Assembly: GCA_019973155.2 (NCBI GenBank)
Contig: BPQB01000033.1
Span: 186,001 to 250,000, forward strand
Source of the DNA: Phanerochaete sordida
Taxonomy: Eukaryota > Basidiomycota > Agaricomycetes > Polyporales > Phanerochaetaceae
Direction of reading: 5' to 3'
Length of the DNA: 64,000 bases
The first letter of the stretch is position 1, and every line of letters starts with the position of its first letter. The notes beneath the pieces are model-generated. The model did not search any database. It was not told the origin of the DNA and saw nothing but the letters and a program-made list of their open reading frames with translations. Positions 38,777-48,830 of the stretch are shown one piece after another. The position numbers and the translations under genes are program-made.

Positions 38777-41478
38777 TCAGTACGCGGGCGATGTCGGGCG
38801 CCGCGGTCGATGCGTTGCGCGGCGCGTGCGCGGTTCTGGCTGCGTTGAGGCAAACAAAGGGTAGTCGGGTGGGTGCTTGAGCGAAGGCGCGGGGGTCGCG
38901 GGAGAGCTCAGCGCCGCGGGCGCGGTTGATGCGTGCGGGTGTGTCGAGGGCTGTGAGGTCGTCTGCAACGGCGAGAGCGACGCGATCAGCGCGCTGGACG
39001 CTGCCAAGGATGGCGGAGACGCACCTTGGCCCATGGCTGGCATGTCGCTCCTAACTCGCGCACCGCTCGCGCCCGGGAACGTCGGGGGAGTCGTGCGCCG
39101 CACCGATTCGCGCCGGGAAACTTGCAATGGGTTCGAAGGACATGCTGGAGGTCGTCTGAGGTCGCAACGAGGGCGGGACGCGCGTTGGCGGGGCGGGAGG
39201 CGGAGGGCGCGGTCGTGGTCGACGTCGAAGTGGTGAACGCAGCGAGTCGAAGCGCAAAGCGCGAAGCCAACCGTCGGGCGTCTAAACGCGGCCAACACCG
39301 TCAGTCTCGGAGTCGCAGCTGCAGCGAACGCACGCACACCATCGTCGATACAAAAATAAATACTACATTTTACACAACATCTGCCACAGCCACACACACA
39401 CGGCGCACGACGACGACGAGCCGCGCTCGCGCGCACCGCGCGCGGCCACGCGCTGAGCGCGCCGTCGAGCGCACTCTCGCAGCCCTCGGAAAGCTGCGCG
39501 AAGCCAGAGCCAAGGCCGCCAAGCGCGTAGGCTGCGCGGACGATGACGGGATAGCCGATCTCGTTGGCCGCAGCGACAGCCTCGTCGAAGGTGGTCGCCG
39601 TGCTGGACTGCGCGCAGCGCTCGCCGATCTCGAGCATCGCGTTCGCGAAGAGCTCGCGGTCCTCGGTCATGATGATCGTCTCGATCGGCGTGCCGAGGAC
39701 GCGGCAGCCGAGGCTCTCGAACTCGTCCTTGAGCTTGATGCCGACGTTGAGCGCGGTCTGCCCGCCGAAGGTGACGTAGATGCCGTCGGGCTTCTCGTAC
39801 TGGATGATCTTGCGCACGAACTCGGGCGTCACGGGCAGGAAGTACACCTTGTCGGCGAGACCCTTCGACGTCGCGATCGTCGCAATGTTCGGGTTGACGA
39901 GGATGGTGTAGATGCCCTCCTCCTTCAGCGCCTTGATCGCTTGCGAGCCAGAGTAGTCGAACTCGCCAGCCTGGCCGATAGACAGACCGCCAGAGCCGAG
40001 GATGAGCACTTTCTGCACGTCCGCGCGTGGCGTGCGCTTTTCGTTCTCCTCTTTCGTGCCGCCAGGCATGGAGATGGGAACAAGTGAGTTGGTGGATGCA
40101 CAGTCGAGAATGTTCTGGATGAAGACATCGAACAGGAACTCTGTGTCACGCGGGCCGGGGGTCGACTCGGGGTGGAACTGCACAGAGAAGAACGGCTTGT
40201 CGACACAGTAGATGCCCTCGTTGGAGTCGTCGTTCGCGTTCTTGAAGAGCTCTTTCCAGCCCTCTGGCAGGGTCGCAGTGTCGACCTGGAAACCGTGGTT
40301 CTGGCTGGTGATGTAGCAGCGGCCGCTGATGGCGTCTGTGCACGGAATGTTGTGTCCGCGGTTACCGTACTTCATCTTGGACGTCTGGGCGCCTGCCGCG
40401 AGCGCAAGGAGCTGGTGTCCGAGACAGATACCAAAGATGGGGCGGTCGGCCTTCTCCATGGCCTGGCGGAGTCGCTCGATGGTCGGCGTAACCATTGTAG
40501 GGTCGCCAGGGCCGTTCGAGATGAACAGGCCATCAAACTCTTCCTCAGAGGACGCAAGGTAGTCGTAGTCCCAGGGCACGACCTTGAGCTCGACTCCGCG
40601 GTGCGTGAAGCAGCGAATCTGGTTGTACTTCATGCCGACGTCGACCGCGATGACACGAAGAGGACGCTTGCCAGAGGGGTGCATGCGGGGCGCACCGACG
40701 GGCTTGTACACGCGAACCTCGGGGGTAGACACGACCGCGACGAGGTTCTTGGTGTTCGGGTCGCTGAACGGCACGTCGACGTAGTCTTCCCTCCACGCGG
40801 TGGGCGAGGGCGCGCGCGAGGCGCTTTCGACGCTCAGGTTCCTCGCATGGGCGGCAGCAGGGGCATCAGGCTTGCGTGCCAGGACGCGCGCGAGCGTGGA
40901 ACCCTTCTCGCGGAGCTTCTTCGTAAGCGCACGTGTGTCGACACCGTAGATGGCGGGGACGCCGCTCTCCTTGAGCCACTGTCCGAGGGACGAGTCGGCG
41001 AGGAAGTGGCTGTAGTCTTCAGAGTAGTAGCCCACGATGACAGCGGCGACGTGGATGCGGGACGACTCGAACTCGTCGGGGATCTGCTCCGGGTCGGCGG
41101 TCTCTGGACGCGCGGGGACGCCGTAGTTGCCGATGAGGGGGTAGGTGAGGATGAGGATCTGCCCCTCGTACGATGGGTCGGTCAACGACTCGGTGTACCC
41201 GACCATGCCTGGGGCGAAAAAAATGAGAAAAAAGCGCACGAGACCAGGAAAAAGCGGTGCTCACCGGTCTGGAAGACGCATTCGCCCGCTATGCTCTTTC
41301 CCTGCGCCCCGAAGCTGAGTCCCCGGAAGGCGGTTCCATCTGCAAGCTCCAAGACGGCGTCAGTATCGGATTCGCTGTGCCGCACGGTGACGGGCGGGGC
41401 AGGGGAGCCGTTTGGGAGCCCACTCTGCACGCGAGAGAGGGCGGGTCTGGCGGGTTCGACAGCGAGCGAGGCGGGCAT
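38777..41478 (-). CDS. truncated URA2 duplicate: GATase domain plus start of CPSase with an unrelated tail
   Basis: Second copy of the URA2 5' end: start [14 protein letters not shown] at 41,478, an intron at about 41,212-41,263, then an open exon to 38,777. The glutaminase nucleophile ([13 protein letters not shown]) and QFHPEST are intact. The CPSase part stops being homologous just after GLGSGFAQ (about 39,494). The frame continues about 240 codons into unrelated sequence containing a CVCGCGRCC patch before a stop. So CPSase ATP-binding completion, DHOase-like and ATCase domains are missing. Only about six amino-acid differences separate it from the full copy across some 650 residues, although silent changes are frequent in places. 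It could supply a free glutaminase-like subunit, be an expressed but inactive fragment, or be a recent non-functional copy. Confidence 0.6.
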
Positions 41479-41643
41479 CGTGGTGGTTGTGTATTTTGTG
41501 TCGAGAAACTTGCCTCTTCCTCTCCGCTCGCGCCTGCGTAGATTCGAGTGGAGAGGAAGAGAGAGAAAAAGAAGAAAAACCCGCTCGCGCACGTAAATTA
41601 TACCAGGTCACATGATCCCAGATCTGATCTCGCTGTTAGGCGG
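39494..41643 (-). repeat. 2.15 kb duplicated segment, copy 2
   Basis: Direct repeat of 25,967-28,112, about 13.5 kb away. Divergence is patchy: about 250 bp (39,686-39,930 versus 26,156-26,400) look identical, whereas the neighbouring 180 bp (39,991-40,170 versus 26,461-26,640) differ at 20 positions by my count. Confidence 0.9.
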
Positions 41644-42377
41644 TCAATGGGCGCCTAGTATAGTATGTCGTCATCTCTGAGCCTGGCCTAGATTTCGCTT
41701 TGATCACCGCCCGGCTTTCCTGCATCCTTCACCACGAGGCGGTCGAGAAGATGTGCATGGTCCATCGTTCACATCATCTATGAAAGACAGCACACGGCAG
41801 CTCTCACATGACGAAAAACATTCGACAAACCAATGTAACCCTGCGCTTGCTGAGGACCTGAGGCCAGGCACGACGTCAGGGACGCTAACCATCGATGCTT
41901 GTCGATGGATCCTTGGCGCACCAGAAGAATGCAGCCAGCTGGACGAGTCGAAATTCAGGACACCCCTGGACAGGAGCTGGGACTAGACCGTACAGGCTCT
42001 TGCCGTCGAGCACCCGCACATCGACAAAAGACCCTACTGATGTATTGCAAGCAGATATTAAACAAGCAGCAGCGCTGGTGAAGTGAGGGTGACCCCACCG
42101 CAGCGCCGTGTAAACCAAAGGAACGACTAGTAGACAAAACGGGTAACTCTACGTAGGAATGGTATGTACGCGGTCGAAAAGCTACAGCTCTCAGAACACA
42201 GTACAAATACAGCACAAACGAACGACTCCTTCATTTCTTTTTTCTCCCTTCCACCCCCCAGGATAACGATAGTTGCGTCCCGAACGAGCGAGAGCAAACG
42301 AGCGACGCGGCAGCGAACCGCGGGAATTGCAAGATAGCAAATAAGCTTAGACCCACCCACCCTCCCACATCCACCGC
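41644..42377. other. intergenic region, no gene seen
   Basis: Holds the upstream flank of the truncated URA2 copy and the 3' flank of the permease gene. Composition is lower in GC than the genes; no frame with recognisable content. Confidence 0.5.
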
Positions 42378-44932
42378 TCAAGCTTCCTTCTCTTCGACAG
42401 GCATAGGCTCGGTCTGCGGAATGTGTTTGCTGAATGAGCTTCCGTCGTGGCTGGCACGCGCGCTCAGGTGCATCTCGACACCCTCGGGCACGTCCTGCTC
42501 GGCGGTGTCGCGCATGAGCCCCGTGCGGCCCGCGATGAAGCGCATCCAGGTCGGCACGATGCTGCCCGGCGGGATGACCCACGGCTCGCTCGCTTCGTAG
42601 TTTGGCGGCGCCCACCGCTCGCCGGACACTTTGCGTAGCGCCCATGCGACTCCGTTGATGAGGACGAAGGAGATGATGCCGGCGATGACGCCGTACGCGA
42701 TGTTGTAAGTGAGCGGGATGATGATGAGCGTCAGGAATGCCGGGACTGCAAAGGCGTTAGCAGGATGACGAAACTCAAGGGAGAGCTAGACACACCAGAG
42801 TCGCCGACGTAGTCCCAGTTGATGTCGCGCACGTTGCGGATCATGAGCGAGCCGACGATGACGAGCGCACCGCCGGTGGCCCACGAGGGGATGCTGGCGA
42901 AGATAGGCGCGAAGAAGACGCTGATGAAGAACGCGAAACCCGTTGTGACCGCCGTGAGACCCGTCTTGCCGCCTTCCGAGATACCGGTGGCCGACTCGAT
43001 GAACGCGGTGACCGGCGACGTGCCCATGAGCGCGCCCATGCTGATGCTGAAGGCGTCGACGCAGTAGGCGATCGTCGAGTTCTCGAAGTCGAGCGTCACC
43101 GGGTCACGCAAGCCCGCGAACTTCGCCATGGAGTACAGCGTACCGGTCGTGTCCAGGATGTCGACGTACAGGAAGGTGATGAGCGCGTACCACACCCGGC
43201 CGTTGTTGTAGTTGTAGTCGAGTGCGTTGCCGATGCGCTTCAGCGGACGGAAGGTGACGACCTGCTTGAAGAAGTCGAAGGCCTGATCGCCGCTTTCCGT
43301 GTGCGGGAAGTAGGTGACTGCCGTGGGCCGCGGCCAGCTGATGATGCTCGTCAAGAAGATGCCGATGAGGATCGCACCCTTGACGCGGTAGAGCATCAGG
43401 AACACCGTGAAGATACCGCCGACGAATATGCCAAGCCACATGGTAGGCGACTGCAGGACATGCGATGCGCAGTAGTTCGGCAGGTCGTCCTGGTAGTACT
43501 GAGCAGGACAGCCACCGAGGCCTACGAGATTGGTGGTGTCACCACCGATGACGCCGAGACCGCCTCCTGCTGCAAGAGAAGTCAGTTGGAGACAGTATGG
43601 GGCAGGGTCACGGAGACGTACACAGGCCGATGAATCTGCAACGATCGATAAGCCTGAATTCAGATACCAGGAGCACGGTACTCACGCAATGAAGAGACCG
43701 ATGCCAGCACCGACAGCCATAACGAGCGACTGGGGCATGATACGGGCGAGCCATTGACGGAGACCAAGCAGCGAGAGGAAGAAGAAGAACCATCTACAGT
43801 AGAGCGGTGAGCGTGAATGCCTCCCATCTCCGCAGTCGAACATACCCTTCCAAAAATACCGCCGCGAGAGCTTCGCGGTACGAGATGATGCCGCTGCCGT
43901 GGAAACTGCGGGGGAGCACATGCTGTTAGGGCGGCGCGGTGCACATATGCTGGATTCTCGACATACCCAACGACCGAATATGTGAACTAAGGCACATAGT
44001 TAGCACAAATCAAATACGATGTCACACTGCCTTGGCGTATCTGGCAAGCGCATCACAGGCACGCATGGCCACCTCGGATAGGGTGGGGCACCCGCCACCG
44101 TGTCCGCGTGCACGCTCCCTCTCCGTGTTTGCCACCGCAAGATACTATGGAGGGGCACAGGATGCCGTCCGCCATAGTGGGCGCAGGGGGGAAGTGCACG
44201 TCGGACAACAAAGCGCGACAGGCGCCACACTCCGTCCCGCCGTTATCGGGGGGCCGTGATGCGCGTGCCGAATGATGCGCCGACAGCGACGAGAAGCACA
44301 TGCAAGTGAGTCACTCACGTAGGCATTCAACCCGAGTCCTGGCGCCATGCCGACGGGGAGGTTCGCGAGGAGGCCCATGAGGAAGGACGCGAGCGCAGAG
44401 ATGGCCGCGGTCGACGTGATGAGGTCGCGGCGGACGTCCATGACACAAGAGAGGTACTCTTGGTCATTGACGCAGAGGTCGGACTGCGTGCACACGCAGG
44501 TTCCGCCGGTATCGCTGATAATCGAGGCGTTGACGGAAATCTGTGTTCAGCTTCATGGTAAGGGTGGGAGATCGCGAGGGAAGTGGAGGGGACGACGCAC
44601 GATGTACGCCATGGCGGCCTAGGGGGGATGTATCAGCTATCGCGGACGTCGTGTGACAAATAGGACACGCACCCATGTTGTCAAGCCTGCACGGATCTCG
44701 GTCTGCGGGGCGGGGGACGTTAGACGAAGGCACGGGTAACGAGGGCGGGTCATGACGCACCAGAAAGCGGGATCCTACACGCTCCTTCGGATGCCCGGAG
44801 CCCTCGAGGTGGAACCACCTGCCGACGAACGAGTCCGCTACCTGTGAGATGAAGAGGTGAGCATGACGCGTAGGCCAGAGAAGGTGGGGGACGCACGGCA
44901 GCGTTGACCCTATGCGTAAGCGCAATAGCCAT
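42378..44932 (-). CDS. AzgA-type purine (adenine/guanine/hypoxanthine) permease
   Basis: Plasma-membrane proton-coupled purine transporter of the AzgA branch of the NCS2 family. From ATG 44,932 the spliced protein runs MAIALTHRVNAAV, SFVGRWFHLEGSGHPKER, ISVNASIISDTGGTC and NLPVGMAPGLGLNAY, the conserved substrate-site loop. It continues with hydrophobic spans including WFFFFLSLLGLRQWLARIMP, the GCPAQYYQDDLPNYC loop, ILIGIFLTSIISWPRPTAV, the VDILDTTGTLYSMAKFAG motif, GTSPVTAFIESATGISEGG, and VPAFLTLIIIPLTYNIAYG near the C-terminus. The tail ends in EPMPVEEKEA before TAA. Several introns interrupt it. The one at 43,987-44,318 (332 nt) is far longer than its neighbours and carries no gene I can identify. 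The family assignment is strong; exact substrate range cannot be read from the sequence. Confidence 0.9.
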
Positions 44933-45831
44933 GGTGAGAGGTCGTGGTTGGGGACGAAGCTGGGGAGAGCCCGGAGGCAACGACCGCGCGGTATTTTTCA
45001 ACGAAGGGAGAGATAAGAGCCATGGTTATTAGACACGCCACAGCATGGCTTTGACGGTGCCTAGCGCCAGGGCTCATCACATCTCCGGCGCCAGGTCAAA
45101 TTTTCTGCGGAGGCACCAGAGCGCGATCGAATGAGGATCGCCCATTCAGAGCGCCAATCACCGACGCCGGCCGTCGGGCCCGCGTACCCCCGTCCTTCCG
45201 GCCCAGTCCCGCCCCTCGGACCCTCGGGGCGAGCTGCACCCGCTCCGCACAGCATGCGGCAGCTCGTCGCTGCCTACATCTTGTGCGTGGCTCTGCTACC
45301 AGCATGAGTTGCCAGCCATCTTCTTCACACGGTATCATAAGGTGGAAGTGACTGTTGCTGTCCTCAGGCTCTTCTAGGCTCCTCGCGCCCCGACGTAGCC
45401 CGACAGCATGGGCGGAGCATCGTTCAGGCGATCGTCCACGGACCACGACTAGCGCACGTCGTGGGTTCGCAACGCAGCGTCGCGCCGACTCCAGGGCATG
45501 TTGCTGTGGGGATATGAATGGACGAAGGCGTACCATCACAGAATAAAAGGGGCTCACACGACCAAGAAACTGCCATCAGAGACACGTTAGCATGGACGGG
45601 CTAGAACGAGGTCGGAGGAGGGCGGCGGTCTTGCAGTCGAAATGGTTAGTCTGCCTGTCGAACTGGTGCGCATACAACCATCTTTCGCCACCGAAGGCCA
45701 GCGTACGTAGATGCCAAGCACAGCGTCCGTACCTTTCCAGATCCTCGGCGGCGCGTGTGTGACCGCAGTGCACGACAAGGAACGGAGAGGCGAAGGAGGG
45801 TACCAATGCATGCGGATGCGCTCGGGGAGAG
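44933..45831. other. intergenic region, no gene seen
   Basis: Permease upstream region. The minus-strand open frame across 45,096-45,557 has no recognisable motif and no intron support. Confidence 0.45.
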
Positions 45832-46720
45832 GCACGTAGCACGGCGGAGAGATGGAAGTAGGGAGGAAAGTTAGGTAGGGTGCGCGGACGAAGTGCGCCG
45901 GTATATATAGCATCGCAGGGCGGAGGGCGCGCACCGACCCCAACTTCGATGCACGTCAACCGTCGGGGCGGGATCACATCGAACCGCGAGAAGCGGCCCC
46001 GCCCTTCCGGTTAATGACGCGTCAGGCCGACGTCGGGCGCGTCGCGAGCGCTGCCAGCAGTCCGAACTCCCAGGCTCGGAAGAGCAGGCGGGAGACGCGA
46101 CGATCGAGGGCGCGAAGGCGCATCAGATCGAGCACCGACGCGGCGCGCAATTCACATCGAAGCACACGGCCCGCCCTACTCCACACGATGTATGACGGTC
46201 CGTGCTCGCGTCCGTGCGCGTCGCACGTCATTGCGCGCGCAGGCCGACGATCGCGGCCACAGAGGCGCGTCAATGCATCATCCCGACGCGGCGTGGCGCC
46301 CGCCCGGGATGCCCGAGTGCCAGCGGACCCCGCAAACCCTTGTCCGTCGCGGTGCACCGGGCTCGCGCATGTTGGCGCGTCCTCCATCCCCTCCGCAAAA
46401 GAATTGCTGCGCCGGGCGCTCCGCGTGCAGCCCACGGTGAGCTCGCTGCCGACAGGCGCAGGCGCGCCGACCTCGGCGACCAAAATGGAGACGCTCCGTG
46501 GAGGCGGAGGCGCATCGTGGTGCAAGACGGTGCAGCACGGGGTCAGCACGGGTGTAGGTTTCAGCTATCGCGCCGCCACTGACAGCGCACATGTTCGCAT
46601 GCGGGGTGCGCCCTGTGGACCCGCCGATAAGACACAGATAGGAGAGGACAGGTACATCAATCAGGCACAGTTCGCTTGCACTCAAGGATGTTGTGTGCGT
46701 GGGGTTTGCTCTCGAATCTT
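45832..46720 (-). repeat. duplicated block A, minus-strand copy
   Basis: Reverse-complement match to 18,565-19,421, including the CTATATATACCGGCGCACTTC-type promoter-like motif (reading leftwards near 45,900) and the run GTGTGGAGTAGGGCGGGC near 46,170. Here it lies downstream of block B in the minus-strand direction, opposite to the plus copy where A precedes B. Confidence 0.7.
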
Positions 46721-47383
46721 ACAATCTTCGAACTTCAGACCTCCAGGGAGAGCAGGAAATTGCTGCTCGAGCGGTCGTGTATACAGTACCGTGCTGGCCG
46801 CGAACTCGCCTGCTAACCAGAGCAACAAAATAGTCAACTGTAGAACAAGAAATCACCAGCTGCAAGGATACAAGAGGCGTGAAAGAGTGACGGAACAGCA
46901 ACAGTGACTAGCAACGTCCGGTAATTCTTCCTCGCATACATATATCGATGTGTAGACCCTGACTCACGCGCGTGTGCGTGCCGCTCCAGGTACTGCACCA
47001 GCAGGGCCGCGCCGGGCTCAAACGCGACGAAAACATCCGCAAAGCTCACACAGAGTCTCATCGAACGGGAACGTCACGCGGGGGCGAGCAAGAACCGTTG
47101 CGCCACCTTAAAACGGGAGGGGCGTACCACCTACCTGTGTAGGCGCAATGTGGCGTCAGTGGCGCTGGAGCAGCGAGAAATAAGCCCATTGATCAGTGTG
47201 CAGGGTAGCGCATACAGCGTCCAGTCACGGTGCAGCATACAACATTTGTTGCGCGTTGTCGACAGCGCTAGGGCACGCGTGCGTCGGAGGCCTTGTGCGG
47301 CGCGCGTCAGCGGGGCGCGGGCGCGGAGAGGACGGGGACGCATACGCACCAGGGAACGACGGCAATACTGCACGCGAGGCGCT

Positions 47384-47562
47384 TCACGGGAACGGGGATT
47401 CCTGTTTGGCCGCCTCCCGGCCGGCGGGGCAGAACAAGGCGTTGCAGCCGATGGCTAACAGGACAGCCATCTGGAAGATGGCGACGATGGGTTCGAAGCA
47501 GCTGCCGGCGCGCGCGGTCAGCGTGGCATGCGCGGGCGGCGCAGGTACGCGTACCGCGGCAT
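47384..47562 (-). CDS. micro-gene d: 41-aa Cys-containing peptide
   Basis: Exon 1 is 47562-47555 (ATG plus five bases) and exon 2 is 47501-47384, with a 53-nt intron (GTACGC...GGCAG). The peptide begins MPRCFEPIVAIFQMAVLL, has GCNALFC in the middle, and ends ESPFP before TGA at 47,384-47,386. It is the inverted-copy paralogue of micro-gene c: same exon-1 length, same intron position and phase, conserved MP start and FP end. A TATA box (CTATAAAG on the minus strand, 47,658-47,665) lies about 100 bp upstream. Function unknown. Confidence 0.5.
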
Positions 47563-47657
47563 CGCGTTTGGTCAATGTGTTGGCGAGCGGGGGTGTGTGC
47601 AGGGGTCGATGCAATTCGTGTACGTGTGGAGAGCTGCGATGACACGCACAGCGTGCC

Positions 47658-47665
47658 CTTTATAG
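47658..47665 (-). promoter_or_regulatory. TATA box of micro-gene d
   Basis: CTATAAAG on the minus strand in GCGGGCTATAAAGGGCAC, nearly identical to the element of gene a at 16,322. Confidence 0.7.
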
Positions 47666-47681
47666 CCCGCCGCGGTGCGTG

Positions 47682-48550
47682 GAACAGCAACAGCGGCCGC
47701 GGAGCGCGCTGTGGTGCGCGGCGTGCGCAGTGCAAAGCTACTCCCGGGCGTGATAGCGGTGGCGCCGCGCGCCCGCGCGCAGCCTGGGCACTGCGTTCGA
47801 TTGTACGCGCCACTCCAACAAACTGAGAAAATGGGAAGATGCACTCGTGCGCTTTGGTCTCTAGCCACGCCCCGCTCAGGCATAGGACACGGCGGGCAGC
47901 GCACCGGGGCGATGGGAGCCAAAAGGAGGTATGCGATAGTCTGAGGGCAAAACTGCACACGTTGATCATCTGGACGTTCGCGTCCGCCCGTGAGCCAGGA
48001 AAACGCCAACGCCGGCGAGAGCCCGCGAGCATGAAGCAGCGCACAGCGGTCCGCCATCGTGCACGACCCCGACGCGCGACACCGCCGCGCGGACTCGACG
48101 GTGCGGACGGTGCGTCGGACAGCAACAGCAGCCGCGGCGCGCGCTGTGGTGCGCGGCGTGCGCAGTGCAGAGCTACTCCCGGGCGTGATGGCGCTGGCGC
48201 CGCGCGCCCGCGCGCGCAGCCTGGACACTGCGCCCGATTGTACGTGCCACTCCAACGAACTGAGAAAACGGGAGGATGCACTCGTGCGCTCTGGTCTTTG
48301 AACACGACTCGCTCAGGCGTAGGACACGGCGGGCAGCACGCCGGGGAATGGGAGTCCAAAGGGGGTGTGTGCTGCTCTGCGCTGGGCGAAGATGTATACG
48401 TTGATCGTCTGGACGTTCGGTTTTGCTGTGAGCTGGAAGGACGTCAACGTCAACGAGAGCGTGAGCATAAAACAGCGCGCGAGGCAGCACACAACCGCCC
48501 ACCATCCCGCACGACCGACCGACGCGCGGACGCCGGACGCGACGGCGCGC
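47682..48550 (-). repeat. two tandem copies of a ~436 bp upstream module
   Basis: Direct repeats with period about 435 bp. Anchors: ACTCCCGGGCGTGAT at about 47,740 and 48,175; GAACTGAGAAAA/CAAACTGAGAAAA at about 47,820 and 48,255; TTGATCATCTGGACGTTCG / TTGATCGTCTGGACGTTCG at about 47,962 and 48,400. The part next to gene d is related to the sequence upstream of micro-gene a (16,150-16,240), so the unit looks like a promoter-proximal module that was duplicated. Confidence 0.75.
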
Positions 48551-48830
48551 CGCTCGCGCCGGCGCTGCAACGAAGTGTGCTACCAAATAACATTCCGTGT
48601 GCGTACAATTATACATGTCCGTGCTCCACTATTACAACAAAAACAAGCCGTAAGCTACACACCAGGACCGCCGCGCCCGCCCGCCCGCCCAAGAAGTCCA
48701 ACCCGAGAAACCAAGAAAGCGAAGTACAGCGCGCGCCGCAGGGCGGAACGACCGTCGGAACAACGATATTGCAACGGAGGCGCACAGCGGCGCCGCAAGC
48801 CGTTTTGGTGCACGCAACAGAACAAGCTGC

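Larger units (their letters stand above)
46835..47690 (-). repeat. duplicated block B, minus-strand copy (contains micro-gene d)
   Basis: Reverse-complement match to 19,695-20,530: TATA and leader (47,600-47,665), the micro-gene, and the 3' module (GCCACTGACGCCACATTGCG complement near 47,150; TTTGAGCCCGGCGCGGCCCT complement near 47,010). Confidence 0.7.

Noticed and set aside
47307..48359. 350-codon minus-strand frame up to the start of the micro-gene d region
   Set aside because: It runs through the tandem promoter modules, the TATA box and leader of gene d, and its second half repeats the first because the DNA is duplicated; it is a by-product of GC-rich repeats.
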